A DNA stretch of 64,000 bases from an uncultured Prevotella sp. (GCA_900540375.1 UQFS01000012.1:1-64000); one strand, 5' to 3'. Numbered from the stretch's first letter, positions 33,077 to 42,410 are shown. Notes: generated from the sequence alone by a model not told the origin. Numbers and translations are program-made.

Positions 33077-33135
33077 CAGCCTCATCCCCGGCTCCTCTCC
33101 TTGGGAGGGGGTGAGGCTTGGTTGGGGGTGAGGCT
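33077..33135. repeat. GC-rich REP-like repeat, copy 7
   Basis: CAGCCTCATCCCCGGCTCCT, then CTCCTTGGGAGGGGGTGAGGC and a second GGTTGGGGGTGAGGCTG end. It lies between GH36 and the SGNH gene. Confidence 0.75.
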
Positions 33136-33136
33136 G

Positions 33137-35323
33137 CTATTCCGCTGTGAGATACAGTACGCGACTGGCCCAGCTGGTACGGTCGTTCCAGTTGACGTTG
33201 TGTGTATATGGCACGTCGAGCCCGTGCTCCATGAGGTAAGCACCGGAGTAGCTCTTGCCCTCACAGTCGAGCGGCGTGTTGTCGATACGGTTGAGCTCGT
33301 GCACTTTGTAGCGCTTGGCGGGGTCGAGACCTGCCATACGCACGCGTGGCAGGTGCTGGTTCACGAAGGTCTCAGTCTTCCACCAGTACCACACAGCCTG
33401 GCCCTTGCTGTCGCTGACATACATCAGACTGGCCAGTCCCTGCTTGTCAAACGGACTCTGCAGGCGGTAGAGGTTGCCCATCTGCACGAGGGGACGGATC
33501 TGCTTGTACTCAGCGATGGCGTTACGGCAGAGTGTCTTCTCTGCTTCAGTCATGTTCTTCGGCTGGATCTCCATGCCCAGTCGTCCGCTCATGGCCACGT
33601 CGATGCGGTATTTCAGCGGGATGAGCCGGCCCGTCTGATGGTTGGGCGAGGCGGAGATGTGGCAGGCCATGGCCATGGCGGGGAAGAAGTAGCTCGTGCC
33701 CCACTGCATGTAGACGCGCTGCAGGGCATCGGTGTCGTCGCTGGTCCAGAACTCGTCAAACCAAGGCAGCGCGCCCCAGTTGACGCGTCCGCCACCGCTG
33801 GCGCAGTCCTGGATGATCAGGTCGGGATATTTCGCACGGATGCGGTCGAGCGTCTTGGCGAAGCCACGATAGTAGTCGATATAGAGGTGGCTCTGGTCGT
33901 TCATCGAGAGATACTGCGATCCGTGGTTCATGATGTCCATGTTGGCATCCCACTTGATATAGGCGATGTCGGGATGCTTCGTCATCAGGTTGTCAACGAC
34001 AGAGAAGACAAAATCCTGCACTTTCGGGTTGCTCATATCGAGAACGAGCTGCGTGCCGCCACGTCCGAGGACAGGATCACGTCCCGGAGCCTTGATGATC
34101 CAGTCGGGATGCTTCTCATAGAGCTCGCTCTTGGTATTGGTCATCTCGGGCTCAATCCAGATTCCGAACTTCACGCCATGCTTCTTGGCGTCGGCGAGCA
34201 GGCCATCGATGCCGTTAGGCAGTTTGCTTTTGTCGACCACCCAGTCGCCGAGTGCACTGTTGTCGGTCTTGCGCGGATACTTCTCACCGAACCATCCGTC
34301 GTCCATGACGAAGAGCTCACCGCCCATGTCGGCGATGTCGCCCATCATCTGGTCCATGCCTTTCTCGTTGATGTCCATGTAGACGCCTTCCCAACTGTTA
34401 AGCAGGATCATGCGCTCCTTGTTGCCGTGAGCGAGCATATACTCGCGGCCCCAGCGGTGGTAGTTGCGGCTGACACCCGACTTGCCTTCCTTGGAGAAAG
34501 TGAAAGCCACGGGCGGAGTGACGAAGGTCTCGCCGCGGCGCAGGTGGTATTCCGAGTTCTGCTCGTCGATACCCGCGAAGAAATAGTGGTACTCACTGTG
34601 GTCGGTGACCGTCTTGAGCTTGTAGCAGCCACTGTAGCAGAGGGCAGCGCCGATGACGTCGCCACTGTTTTCCTTGCCTTTACCGTCGAGCGAGAACATC
34701 ACCTCGGCGTGCTGGCTCTGCGAGTTGTGCACGCCGTAGTGGTTGCGCAGCGTCAGCTCACCGGGAGTAAGCGGCTCATCGGTGACGTTGGCCTCATTGG
34801 CCCAGGCACCGCTGAGATGGCTGATCCACACATTGCCGCGGCGGATGGGCAGCATGGCGGAGGCGAAAGAGGTGAGTGTCACCGTGCCTTTCTCCTTGTT
34901 CGTGATCTCAGTCCAAGCCTCGATCATGTCCACATCGTTGTAGGTGCGGTATTTCAGGTCAACAAAGAGATTGTATACGGGATCCTTGAGATGGATGGTC
35001 GTAATGTTGCCTTTCACGTCGGAACCCGTGACAACGAGCTGTGTCGATAGGTTGCCGTCGGCGTGACGACAGGCAAAGGCAGCCGGGTCGGGACAATCCA
35101 TACCATAGGCCGGATAGACATCCATGCGCCCGTCCATCGGCTTTTGCAGCGTCTGCAGGTCTGCACCGGAGAGTTTTGAACCGAAGTAGACATATTCCGG
35201 TTGCTTACCCTCGTCGGCGTTGAGCACGAGAGACAGGTGAGGCGACTGTACGAGGATCTGTTTGGCCAGCGCTGACAGGGGCAGGCACAGCGCCAAAGAG
35301 AGCATGAGTTTACGATAATTCAT
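33137..35323 (-). CDS. GH36 family alpha-galactosidase
   Basis: A 728-residue exported alpha-galactosidase (signal peptide MNYRKLMLSLALCLPLSALA). The family pattern is clear: an N-terminal beta-supersandwich (about 25-300), a TIM barrel (about 305-640) and a C-terminal beta domain. The nucleophile is D459 in YIKWDAN and the acid/base is D529 in FWTSDD. DDGWFG at 341-346 and CASGGGR at 507-513 are GH36 signatures. Its targets are alpha-1,6-galactosides such as melibiose, raffinose or galactomannan side chains. It leads a minus-strand run with SGNH and GH2, with a -7 element at 35383-35390. Confidence 0.93.
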   Translation of the reverse strand: MNYRKLMLSLALCLPLSALAKQILVQSPHLSLVLNADEGKQPEYVYFGSKLSGADLQTLQKPMDGRMDVYPAYGMDCPDPAAFACRHADGNLSTQLVVTGSDVKGNITTIHLKDPVYNLFVDLKYRTYNDVDMIEAWTEITNKEKGTVTLTSFASAMLPIRRGNVWISHLSGAWANEANVTDEPLTPGELTLRNHYGVHNSQSQHAEVMFSLDGKGKENSGDVIGAALCYSGCYKLKTVTDHSEYHYFFAGIDEQNSEYHLRRGETFVTPPVAFTFSKEGKSGVSRNYHRWGREYMLAHGNKERMILLNSWEGVYMDINEKGMDQMMGDIADMGGELFVMDDGWFGEKYPRKTDNSALGDWVVDKSKLPNGIDGLLADAKKHGVKFGIWIEPEMTNTKSELYEKHPDWIIKAPGRDPVLGRGGTQLVLDMSNPKVQDFVFSVVDNLMTKHPDIAYIKWDANMDIMNHGSQYLSMNDQSHLYIDYYRGFAKTLDRIRAKYPDLIIQDCASGGGRVNWGALPWFDEFWTSDDTDALQRVYMQWGTSYFFPAMAMACHISASPNHQTGRLIPLKYRIDVAMSGRLGMEIQPKNMTEAEKTLCRNAIAEYKQIRPLVQMGNLYRLQSPFDKQGLASLMYVSDSKGQAVWYWWKTETFVNQHLPRVRMAGLDPAKRYKVHELNRIDNTPLDCEGKSYSGAYLMEHGLDVPYTHNVNWNDRTSWASRVLYLTAE

Positions 35324-35382
35324 ATATAGATAATAGATTTAAATAATTGGCTTGGTGATAGGCGGACGCGTACGCCGCCATG

Positions 35383-35390
35383 CAAAGATA
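35383..35390 (-). promoter_or_regulatory. Predicted -7 element for the GH36 gene
   Basis: The minus strand reads TATCTTTG, about 60 bases before the ATG at 35323. Confidence 0.6.
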
Positions 35391-35670
35391 AGGAAAAAAA
35401 CGGTATCACGTCGCGCTTCTTTAAAAAAAATACAAGAAAGTAGGAAAATTGGGCATAATAGTATTAAAGGAATACTAAAAAAGTACTTCCCTTTGCAATC
35501 ATTGTACCTTTTCGGGTACTATGCCGTGCTCTTCATGGTTGCTTTCTATAATAATCTTCTACTTTTATTTGACAGAAGTTCTTCGTCTTGACCTTCACTT
35601 TTAGAGAGCGAACTTCGATGAAAATGGCGGAAAATCGTGCGCTCCACATCAAAAAACGAAGCTATTCTGA

Positions 35671-35775
35671 TCAGAAAGGCTTGTTGATGCTGTCATCTCG
35701 GTGATTTCACAAGGAGAGAAAGGCGAGATGACCGGGTCAACAAGGCTTGTTGACGGCATCAAAGTACCTTTCTGA
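35671..35775. repeat. Nested inverted-repeat structure (candidate structured RNA or small element)
   Basis: Outer arms TCAGAAAGG (35671-35679) and CCTTTCTGA (35767-35775) are perfect. Inner arms GTCATCTCG (35692-35700) and CGAGATGAC (35724-35732) are perfect with a 23-base loop. A third palindrome, GTCAACAAGGCTTGTTGAC, is at 35736-35754. The three together suggest a multi-stem fold of about 105 bases. Confidence 0.7.
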
Positions 35776-35913
35776 CAACAACAAAAAAGCGCAAGAAAAT
35801 TCAAGTTGTTGATATACAGATAAATAGAAAAAGCGTGAAAATCGCGAAAAATCGGCCAAGTGTCCCTCTGTTTTCAAGGAATGCCTTCTCAGAGACCGTT
35901 TTTTGTCAGTTTT

Positions 35914-36894
35914 CTAAACAGTTCGATAGAGGACATGTGTCTCTGGACACGATGAAACGTGGCCGGCGCAAACACACGGCCGAGGATCCTCTTCCTCACG
36001 AACTTCCAAACTTTCATGGCAGCTGAAGAGTTCTTGCAGCCACTTGAGGAAGGCAGTCTTCCATTGACGGCACTCTGCTGTGCCCTTGACTTCCGACGCC
36101 CCGAAGCCGTGGCCGCCGGTGCGGTACTGAATATATTGGTGCGGCACATGGCGGGCAGTGAGCGCTGAGTCGAGGAGCTCGGCATTGTGATAATGGACGA
36201 TGGGGTCGTCGTGGCAGTTGACGAGAAATACCGGAGGACAATTTTCCGGTACATGGCGCTCCATCGACAGCGAGTCGCAGAGGCGCCGGTTGTGCTCGCG
36301 GCTGTCACCGAGCAGCCCCCGTCGCGACCGTTTATGCATGCAAGGGTCGACGAAGGTCACCACCGGATAGACGGGTACGACAAATTTGGGCCATTCCGTG
36401 CGCGGCAGCAGTTCCACGGCACTCATCGCCAGATGGCCGCCGGCGGAGAAGCCCATCACGCCGATGCGCGTCGTGTCCACGCCATATTCCTTGGCGTGAC
36501 TTCTGACATAGCGCAGCGACTGCCTGAGGTCGTTGAGCGCGTCGGGGTAGCGGTTGCCACGCAGCAACCAGCGGTAGTGCAGGACAAAGGCGGGGACATA
36601 GGCCGTGCGGTAGCGCAGTACGAAAGCCGAGATTCCATGACGCTGGAGCCAGCGGCCTGCCTGCTCACCTTCGGCGTCCATATCGTGCCAGAAATAGCTG
36701 CCGCCCGGACACACGATGACCGCCGTGCTGTTGGCTCCGGCGGGGTAGGGCGTCAGCCACACGCGATGGTGCACGCTTGTGCCTGACCAGATGTCAATGC
36801 GCTCCGGTTGGGTTTGGGCCGACGCGGCAAGCGTAGGCAGAATCGTCAGCATCAGCAACGCACAGAGAAAGCTATGGGCGCGTTGCGTGAGCAT
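35914..36894 (-). CDS. Alpha/beta-hydrolase, acetyl-esterase-like
   Basis: A 326-residue exported esterase (signal peptide MLTQRAHSFLCALLMLTILP). The alpha/beta-hydrolase triad is likely S150 in GFSAGG, Asp in NCHDDP and His in GGHGFG. CPGGSY at 62-67 is the oxyanion-hole motif of the BD-FAE/Axe-type family. Residues about 90-110 contain a near-duplication, AFVLRYR then AFVLHYR. The last 35 residues (Cys- and Glu-rich) are beyond the usual fold and may be a drifted 3' end. It is the last gene of the long minus-strand run, 19 bases after the oxidoreductase; it could be a late step of that pathway or an unrelated passenger. An ATG at 36930 would overlap the preceding gene. Confidence 0.75.
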   Translation of the reverse strand: MLTQRAHSFLCALLMLTILPTLAASAQTQPERIDIWSGTSVHHRVWLTPYPAGANSTAVIVCPGGSYFWHDMDAEGEQAGRWLQRHGISAFVLRYRTAYVPAFVLHYRWLLRGNRYPDALNDLRQSLRYVRSHAKEYGVDTTRIGVMGFSAGGHLAMSAVELLPRTEWPKFVVPVYPVVTFVDPCMHKRSRRGLLGDSREHNRRLCDSLSMERHVPENCPPVFLVNCHDDPIVHYHNAELLDSALTARHVPHQYIQYRTGGHGFGASEVKGTAECRQWKTAFLKWLQELFSCHESLEVREEEDPRPCVCAGHVSSCPETHVLYRTV

Positions 36895-36913
36895 ACACCT
36901 TATTATAAGAATC

Positions 36914-38425
36914 TTAGTGTTTTGTGGCATAGTCGTTGATTTTGTTGACGACGGTGTTCAGTCCTAACAGCGCCTCCGACGTGTTGATGGCACTTAAGGG
37001 CACGCCGCAGAAACCATGAAGATTGACAAACTGTCCGGTGAGCAGCAGGTTGCGCACTTTCGTCACCACGGGCAGATGGCTGTCAAGGATTTGGTGGCAG
37101 TCGCGCGCAAAGCCCGCTATGCCGCCGTCGGCTGTGCCATAGTAGTCGCGGATGGTCAGCGGAGAGGCGGTGACCATACCCTCTATGTTGTCTGTGAAAC
37201 CGGGATAGCGTTGCTCCACCATGTTCAGTACCTCGCGTGCCCGCTGCTGTTTCCATTGCTTATACGCTTCGCCGCGTCGTCCCGTCAGTGTGTCGGCCCA
37301 CTGCTCAGCCTGACTGAACCGCATCGGCACGGTGACGAGCACCTTGCTGCTCCATGGCTGTTGCCGGCTCACCGGTGGCGTCATCATCAGCAGGCCGAGG
37401 GGCCACGGGCGATCCTCACGGCTGAAGTTCCAGATGTCGTCGTAGCGCGACATGAGGTAGACGCTGTGGTTGATATAGGGAAATGAGCCCGGCCGCATCT
37501 TCAGATAGAGCGAGAAGGCCGAGATCGTCTCGGGGATCTGCTTCACCCGTTCGGTGTAGGCCTTGGTAAATGCCTTGCCGTGGATGAGCAGGAAGAGCGC
37601 CGAGGGGTGGATGTCGCTGATGAACGCAGCGGCATGATAGACCTTTCCGCTCTTTGTCGTCACCGCCTTCACCTCGTGATCCTCCACGTCGATGGCGGTG
37701 ACAGCGTCATGGGCGAGCACCTGACCGCCGTGGTCGGTGATCACCTTGGCCAGCAGGCCGGCGGTGTGGCTGCTGCCGTCGACGAAGCGGCTGGCACCTT
37801 GGAGATAGAGCACGCTGACGATGGCGTGGACATAAGCAGGCGTGCGTCCCGCCTGTCCGCCGTAGAGCGGATTCATATAGGCCAGCACGCTGCGCAGCTT
37901 AGGGTCGTGGACATATTGCGCGATGAATGCGTCGGCAGCCATCAGCGCCTGTGGCGGCATCTCGGTGAGCACCGACGGCGCCGGTCGCAGGTTGAAGAGA
38001 TCGATGGCGTCGGTCATGCGATAGAGTGTGTCGGCATAGGCCGTGAGCTCGTCGTGGCAGTCAGGGAAAGACTTCAGCAGCGAGTCGACAAATCCTTGGC
38101 GACCACAGGCAATGCGATAGGTGGCGCGGTCTTCGAGGAAGAAGAGCTCGTCGGCGCAATCGTCGTCGACGTCGCGCAACTGCATCTGAGGCGTGATGCC
38201 GAGATAGTCGCAGATGCGGCGGCTGGTACCGCCCGGCCGCATGCCCGCGATGACGTGCATACCTGTGTCGAAGTCCTCGCCCATGCGGCGGAATGTCTGC
38301 AGGCCTCCGCCGATGATGGCGTTCTTTTCCAGCACCGTCACGCGGTAGCCCTCTTTGGCCAGAATGGCGCCCGTGAAGAGTCCGCCTAAGCCTCCGCCTA
38401 TGATCACCACATTTTTGTCGTTCAT
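36914..38425 (-). CDS. Phytoene-desaturase-like FAD oxidoreductase A
   Basis: A 503-residue amine-oxidase/CrtI-like flavoprotein. The Rossmann FAD motif is VVIIGGGLGGLFTGAILAKE at 6-25, followed by GYRVTVLEKN. The C-terminal end (LTGQFVNLHGFCGVPLSAIN) is the usual second FAD contact of CrtI and retinol-saturase-like proteins. It probably reduces or oxidises a polyene acyl chain. It is in the same operon as oxidoreductase B (38484-39992), with which it shares layout and about the same length, and probably arose by duplication. Related proteins are known in flexirubin-type clusters. The exact reaction is unknown. Confidence 0.8.
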   Translation of the reverse strand: MNDKNVVIIGGGLGGLFTGAILAKEGYRVTVLEKNAIIGGGLQTFRRMGEDFDTGMHVIAGMRPGGTSRRICDYLGITPQMQLRDVDDDCADELFFLEDRATYRIACGRQGFVDSLLKSFPDCHDELTAYADTLYRMTDAIDLFNLRPAPSVLTEMPPQALMAADAFIAQYVHDPKLRSVLAYMNPLYGGQAGRTPAYVHAIVSVLYLQGASRFVDGSSHTAGLLAKVITDHGGQVLAHDAVTAIDVEDHEVKAVTTKSGKVYHAAAFISDIHPSALFLLIHGKAFTKAYTERVKQIPETISAFSLYLKMRPGSFPYINHSVYLMSRYDDIWNFSREDRPWPLGLLMMTPPVSRQQPWSSKVLVTVPMRFSQAEQWADTLTGRRGEAYKQWKQQRAREVLNMVEQRYPGFTDNIEGMVTASPLTIRDYYGTADGGIAGFARDCHQILDSHLPVVTKVRNLLLTGQFVNLHGFCGVPLSAINTSEALLGLNTVVNKINDYATKH

Positions 38426-38483
38426 GTTCTTTTCCTTCGAGCTGATTAAAAGATTCTATGGTTGTGAATTTCTCCCGCCGCTA

Positions 38484-39992
38484 TCATGTGCAACTTTGTA
38501 TCTGCTGATAGATTTTCTCAGCCGTGAGGAACTCGCTGCACGTGACGATAGTGCCGACCATCACGCCGAGCATGCCGTGGGAGTTGATGTTCTGTCCGGT
38601 GAGAAAGAGGTTGGGGATGCGTGTGCGGTGGGAGACGCGGCAGCCTGCTCCCAGTCCGATGTCCTTGGCAATGCCGTACATCGAGCCTGCCGCCGTACCT
38701 GTATAGTCGAGATAGGTCAGCGGTGTGGAGGTGTAGCAGTGGGCGATGCAACCTCTCAGCCCCGGGAAGCGCTGCTCCACGCATTGCAGCAGCTGGTCGG
38801 CTTTCCGCCGTTTCAGCGCTTCGTAGTCCGCGCCGCGGTGCCCCACCGTCGTGTCTTTCCAAGGAAGCACGTCGCTGATGTTCATGTAGGAAATGATCTG
38901 TCCGCTCTGCGCCCATCGCGGTTGGGCCTCGTGACAGAAGTGCATATAGAGATATCCCCTTGGCCAGCTGTCGGCGGTGTATTGCTCACAGCCCCATGGC
39001 GACGCGCCTTGATAGCCAAAGTAGTTATAGTTCATATACGGCACCGACTGCGGTTTGAAGTCGAGATAGAGGGTGAAGCATCCCACCGTCTGCGGCATGG
39101 CGTTGACGCGGTGGCGGTAGGCGGGACGTATCAGTGCGCTGTCTGTGAGTTCGAGCGTGCGTATCGGATGCGCGTCGGAGATGATGTAGTCGGCTTCAAA
39201 ATATTCTTCGCCGTTCACCTCAACGCCCGTGGCATGGGTAGCGTCGCAGAGGATGCGTGTGACGCGGTGACCGGTGAGCACCTCGCCGCCATAGCGCTGC
39301 AGCGTGACGATGAGCGCTTGGGCGATATGGTCGCTGCCGTCGATGACGCGGAAAGCGCTTTGGTCGTAGAAGTCTCGGATGAAGGCGTGGATGGCAAAGG
39401 GCGTCTTGCCTTTCTCGGCGGCATAGAGCGGCAGGTCACCCACGAGCACGTTGGCGAGCAGCGGATCGCTGACGGTGCTGTCGATGACCTCGTTGACCGA
39501 CCGCGTCAGATATTCCTTGCTCACCACGTCGTCGGATTCGGCATGGCGGAGCGAGTGGAGCGAAGAGGCGCCAGCCACCTTTTGCATCAAAGCATAATAG
39601 CGGTCGAGGGCGTCGCGCTGCGTGGGGAAGTCCTTGGCCAGTCCCTCGATAAAAGCCTCGCGGCCGTTGCCCATCACGAAGTCATGGCCGCCAAGACCGA
39701 TGACATTGTACTGTTTGGTATCGAGCTGCGACAACTTCACGTCATCCCCCATCTCAAGGTAGTGGAACAAGCGGTCAAGACTTTGATCGGGCAGGGCGCT
39801 GCCGATGAAGTGCATACCCGTCTCGAACTTCACCCCGCGACGCCGGAAGCACTGCAGGCAACCGCCCGCCTGACGCTCCTGCTCCAATACGGTGACGCGG
39901 TAGCCGTTCTTGGCGAGAACCACGGCGGTGGTCAGACCGCCCAGTCCGGAGCCGATGACGACTACATGTGGGTGATAAGCTGTACTAAGCAT
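38484..39992 (-). CDS. Phytoene-desaturase-like FAD oxidoreductase B
   Basis: A 502-residue paralogue of oxidoreductase A. The FAD motif is VVVIGSGLGGLTTAVVLAKN, followed by GYRVTVLEQE and GGCLQCFRRRG. The tail TGQNINSHGMLGVMVGTIVT is the FAD-binding end. The ATG at 39992 is preferred because the normal N-terminus (MLSTAYHPHVVVIGSG) begins there; it overlaps the stop of the acyltransferase gene by 8 bases, so the genes are coupled. It likely acts on the same product family as its neighbour. Confidence 0.82.
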   Translation of the reverse strand: MLSTAYHPHVVVIGSGLGGLTTAVVLAKNGYRVTVLEQERQAGGCLQCFRRRGVKFETGMHFIGSALPDQSLDRLFHYLEMGDDVKLSQLDTKQYNVIGLGGHDFVMGNGREAFIEGLAKDFPTQRDALDRYYALMQKVAGASSLHSLRHAESDDVVSKEYLTRSVNEVIDSTVSDPLLANVLVGDLPLYAAEKGKTPFAIHAFIRDFYDQSAFRVIDGSDHIAQALIVTLQRYGGEVLTGHRVTRILCDATHATGVEVNGEEYFEADYIISDAHPIRTLELTDSALIRPAYRHRVNAMPQTVGCFTLYLDFKPQSVPYMNYNYFGYQGASPWGCEQYTADSWPRGYLYMHFCHEAQPRWAQSGQIISYMNISDVLPWKDTTVGHRGADYEALKRRKADQLLQCVEQRFPGLRGCIAHCYTSTPLTYLDYTGTAAGSMYGIAKDIGLGAGCRVSHRTRIPNLFLTGQNINSHGMLGVMVGTIVTCSEFLTAEKIYQQIQSCT

Positions 39993-41550
39993 GTTGTTCC
40001 TCCCGATCTTTGACAGCTTGATAATGGCGCAGGTAGTCATGGCGCACGTGGCGAGCCTGCGCCAGCGTGTCACCCATAGCCTGCAAGTCTGAGGGCGAAA
40101 GCGGACTGCCCACTTCCATGTATACGGGGCTTTTGGCCAGATGATACGTCCGCTTTTTCAGGACGCGGCCGGTGCCGTAGAGACAGGCCGGAATGATGTT
40201 GATCCCCAGCGCTTCGGCCACGTGGAAGGCACCTTGGTGGAAGCGGGCGATGTGTCCGTCGAAAGAGCGGGTACCCTCGGGGAAGACAGCGATGCTGTAG
40301 CCGCGGCTGATGAGTGAGCGGAAGTGGGGCATGAGGGCGTCGATACCTCCAGCGGCGGGATAGTATTCGGCGTGGCGGATGAGAAAACCGTAGAAGGGAT
40401 TGTGCCACACCCAGTCGTTGGTGAGGAAGATGAGGCGTGGCGACAAACTGAGGAGATAGATGAGGTCGAGATGGGACTGATGGTTGCAGATGAGCACCGA
40501 CGGCTTGTCGAGGTCCAGGCCTTTGCTGATGTTGCTGTGATAGCGGGCTCCGGGCACTCCGATCTTTGTGCCCACGATGCGCGCGGCATGGTAGATGAGC
40601 AGATGGAGCCGCCATTTCTTCCGTTCGGTCATGCGTCCGCAATGTACATAGAGCCACACGCCGGGCGTGATGACGGCCATCATGAAGAAGACAAAAAAGA
40701 GAAAGGCGCCGAGCGTGCGCAGGATGGTAGCCGTCTTGCGCCACAGCCAGCACGGCAAGCCATAGACGACGGCCAACCCACAGAGCAGCGTGTTGAGGGC
40801 GCTGATACGTGCGAAGTCAGCTCCCGGACGGAAATGGCTGACGCGCTCCTCGGCCGACGGATAGTAGACATCGACGGGAATGCTGTGGATCGCGACGCCA
40901 TGCCATGCGGAAAAGACGAGCAACTCCAGTTCGGCTTCATAGCGGGCGGTGAGCAGGCGATAACCCCATAGCTTCCTCAGCGGATAGAGGCGGAAGCCTG
41001 TCTGCGTGTCGGGTACGCGGCGACAGGTCTGTACGGTGAACCAGAAGTTGGAGAAGCTGTTGGCGAAGTTGCTGCCTTTGGATCGGCTGATGCCTTCCTT
41101 TTTCCTACTGCCAAGGATCAGTGCCCCCGGCCAATGGTCGTTGGCATCGAGGAAAGCGGGAATGTCCTTGGCGAAGTGCTGACCGTCGCCGTCCATCGTA
41201 ATAGCGTAGGCGAAACCTGCCTGCAGGGCCGTGCGGAAACCTGTCTTCAAGGCGTGACCCTTGCCGCGGTTGCGGTCGTAGTGGAGCAGGCGGATGTCAT
41301 TCAGCGCGCGAAGCACCGCAGTTGTTCCGTCATCGCTGCCGTCGTCGACGACAAAGACATCGGCGCAATAGCGCAGCGCGTCGGTCACGACCTGTCGGAT
41401 CGTACCCACATTGTTGTACGTAGGTATGATGACGCAGATGCCGCGGGCGCGCAGCCGTCGCCGGATCTCCTGCAGTTCTTGTTCTTCTTCTTTCCTTTGC
41501 GCTTGCACTTCCTCTTGTTTTGTGTCTTTCGCTTCCGCTTGATTGCACAT
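39985..41550 (-). CDS. GT2 glycosyltransferase fused to lysophospholipid acyltransferase
   Basis: A 521-residue two-domain protein. After a charged, probably coiled-coil start (1-35), a GT2 domain follows: CVIIPTYNN at 39-47, VVDDGSDDGT at 68-76 and MDGDGQH at 119-125 (DxD). Then a hydrophobic membrane segment spans about 276-303. The second domain is an LPLAT/PlsC-type acyltransferase: NHQSHLD (H357 and D362 of HxxxxD) and FPEGTRS at 423-429. The fusion is known from aryl polyene/flexirubin-type clusters and probably attaches sugar and acyl groups to the polyene so that it sits in the outer membrane (established for the class only in outline). Confidence 0.85.
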   Translation of the reverse strand: MCNQAEAKDTKQEEVQAQRKEEEQELQEIRRRLRARGICVIIPTYNNVGTIRQVVTDALRYCADVFVVDDGSDDGTTAVLRALNDIRLLHYDRNRGKGHALKTGFRTALQAGFAYAITMDGDGQHFAKDIPAFLDANDHWPGALILGSRKKEGISRSKGSNFANSFSNFWFTVQTCRRVPDTQTGFRLYPLRKLWGYRLLTARYEAELELLVFSAWHGVAIHSIPVDVYYPSAEERVSHFRPGADFARISALNTLLCGLAVVYGLPCWLWRKTATILRTLGAFLFFVFFMMAVITPGVWLYVHCGRMTERKKWRLHLLIYHAARIVGTKIGVPGARYHSNISKGLDLDKPSVLICNHQSHLDLIYLLSLSPRLIFLTNDWVWHNPFYGFLIRHAEYYPAAGGIDALMPHFRSLISRGYSIAVFPEGTRSFDGHIARFHQGAFHVAEALGINIIPACLYGTGRVLKKRTYHLAKSPVYMEVGSPLSPSDLQAMGDTLAQARHVRHDYLRHYQAVKDREEQHA

Positions 41551-41569
41551 CCTTTCTTCTTGTTTGTGC

Positions 41570-41956
41570 CTAATGAGTGGATCGCTTCACCGGCTGACAG
41601 ACGAAAGAGACGGTGGTGAACACGGTTGTCGCTTCCTTCACCTCTGCCTTCGCCGACACGCTTTCGCCGCTGGTTTCGATTGCCGTGAACACGATGTCGA
41701 CCACCGGATTGTCAATGGGCGAGAGGACATGCAGGAACTTCACGTTTTTCACCTCACTGATCTCGAGTGTCTGTCCCACGACCTGCCCGAGCAGTTCCTG
41801 GACGATCTGTACGATGCAGACGCCGGGCGTGATCGGCTGACCGGGGAAGTGGGCACGATAGATCGGACACTCTTTGAGCAGACTTATCGTGAACTGCTTC
41901 TTGCCGTCGCTCTCTTGGCTATGCTCAATCTGGTAGAGTTGATTCTTCAGTATCAT
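41570..41956 (-). CDS. Hotdog-fold dehydratase-like protein (FabZ/ApeI type)
   Basis: A 128-residue single hotdog domain from the ATG at 41956 (MILKNQLYQIEHSQ). The FabZ-type active-site block is CPIYRAHFPGQPITPGVCIV followed by QIVQELLG. The catalytic His (HFPG) is intact, but the Glu of the canonical PGVLxxE position is a Gln here. It may be a dehydratase with an altered acid/base or a thioester-binding protein. It overlaps the preceding gene by 32 bases in another frame. Frames reaching further upstream read the neighbour's tail. Confidence 0.75.
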   Translation of the reverse strand: MILKNQLYQIEHSQESDGKKQFTISLLKECPIYRAHFPGQPITPGVCIVQIVQELLGQVVGQTLEISEVKNVKFLHVLSPIDNPVVDIVFTAIETSGESVSAKAEVKEATTVFTTVSFVCQPVKRSTH

Positions 41957-42410
41957 CGTCGTGATTGTCGTTTTCGTTGTTGCTGTCCTCGTGGATGGGC
42001 GACAGCGTGTATCTGATATGGTATTTCTCGTCCTCATAGCTGAGTTTTCCCTCGCGCAGCGCGTGAAGCAACATGCGGATGTCGGCCGTGATCACGGGCC
42101 GCATGTACCATTTGTCGAGCATCGGCGCGGCGCTCACCAACCTGACCTTGTCGTCCTTGCGTGCGTAGACAAAGTCCAGGGCGGTGATGCCAAACTCGTT
42201 GACAATGGCGCCCTTGATGGTGTCGCTGTCCTGCACGAGCAGGCAGATGCCGCTGATGCTCGCCTTCGGCGTCTCGATCAGCGCGGTGAAAGTCTGGCGC
42301 GTGGAGTCCGCGATGGCGGTGCTGTCAATGGGCTGCTTGGTGCTCGGCTGTGCCGCAGCTGAAAGCAGACTCAGCACGAGAAAACTAATGAAGACTAAAA
42401 ACCTTGGCAT
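41925..42410 (-). CDS. Exported hypothetical protein of the polyene cluster
   Basis: A 161-residue protein with a signal peptide (MPRFLVFISFLVLSLLSAAA). The mature part has an all alpha/beta look with FTALIETPKASISGICLLVQ and KGAIVNEFGITALDFVYARK, and an acidic disordered end (NNENDNHDDDTEESTLPD). Similar small exported proteins lie next to LolA-like genes in flexirubin-type clusters. Function is unknown. It may help load the product on LolA or form part of an export path. It overlaps the LolA-like gene by 26 bases. An ATG at 42434 would add eight residues. Confidence 0.6.
   Translation of the reverse strand: MPRFLVFISFLVLSLLSAAAQPSTKQPIDSTAIADSTRQTFTALIETPKASISGICLLVQDSDTIKGAIVNEFGITALDFVYARKDDKVRLVSAAPMLDKWYMRPVITADIRMLLHALREGKLSYEDEKYHIRYTLSPIHEDSNNENDNHDDDTEESTLPD

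Larger units (their letters stand above)
35324..35913. other. Intergenic region of about 590 bases with promoter and hairpins
   Basis: There is no convincing gene. The left part holds the GH36 promoter, and its leader includes a GC palindrome (GGCGGACGCGTACGCCGCC near 35361-35379). The centre has a nested inverted structure at 35671-35775. The rest is AT-rich with repeated GAAAATGGCGGAAAATCG-like words (near 35620 and 35838). A 79-residue plus-strand frame at 35352-35591 is basic and not supported. Confidence 0.5.

Noticed and set aside
33101..35050. 649-residue plus-strand open frame opposite the GH36 gene
   Set aside because: It is an antisense shadow of a well-supported alpha-galactosidase. 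Its translation is rich in Val, His, Ala and Asp from reversed codons, with no recognised motif or signal peptide.
35352..35591. 79-residue ORF in the GH36 upstream region
   Set aside because: It overlaps the GH36 leader on the other strand and is of random basic composition.
38355..40013. 552-residue plus-strand frame opposite oxidoreductase B
   Set aside because: It is antisense to a gene with a clear FAD motif, with the typical composition of reverse-strand frames in GC-rich DNA and no ribosome site.
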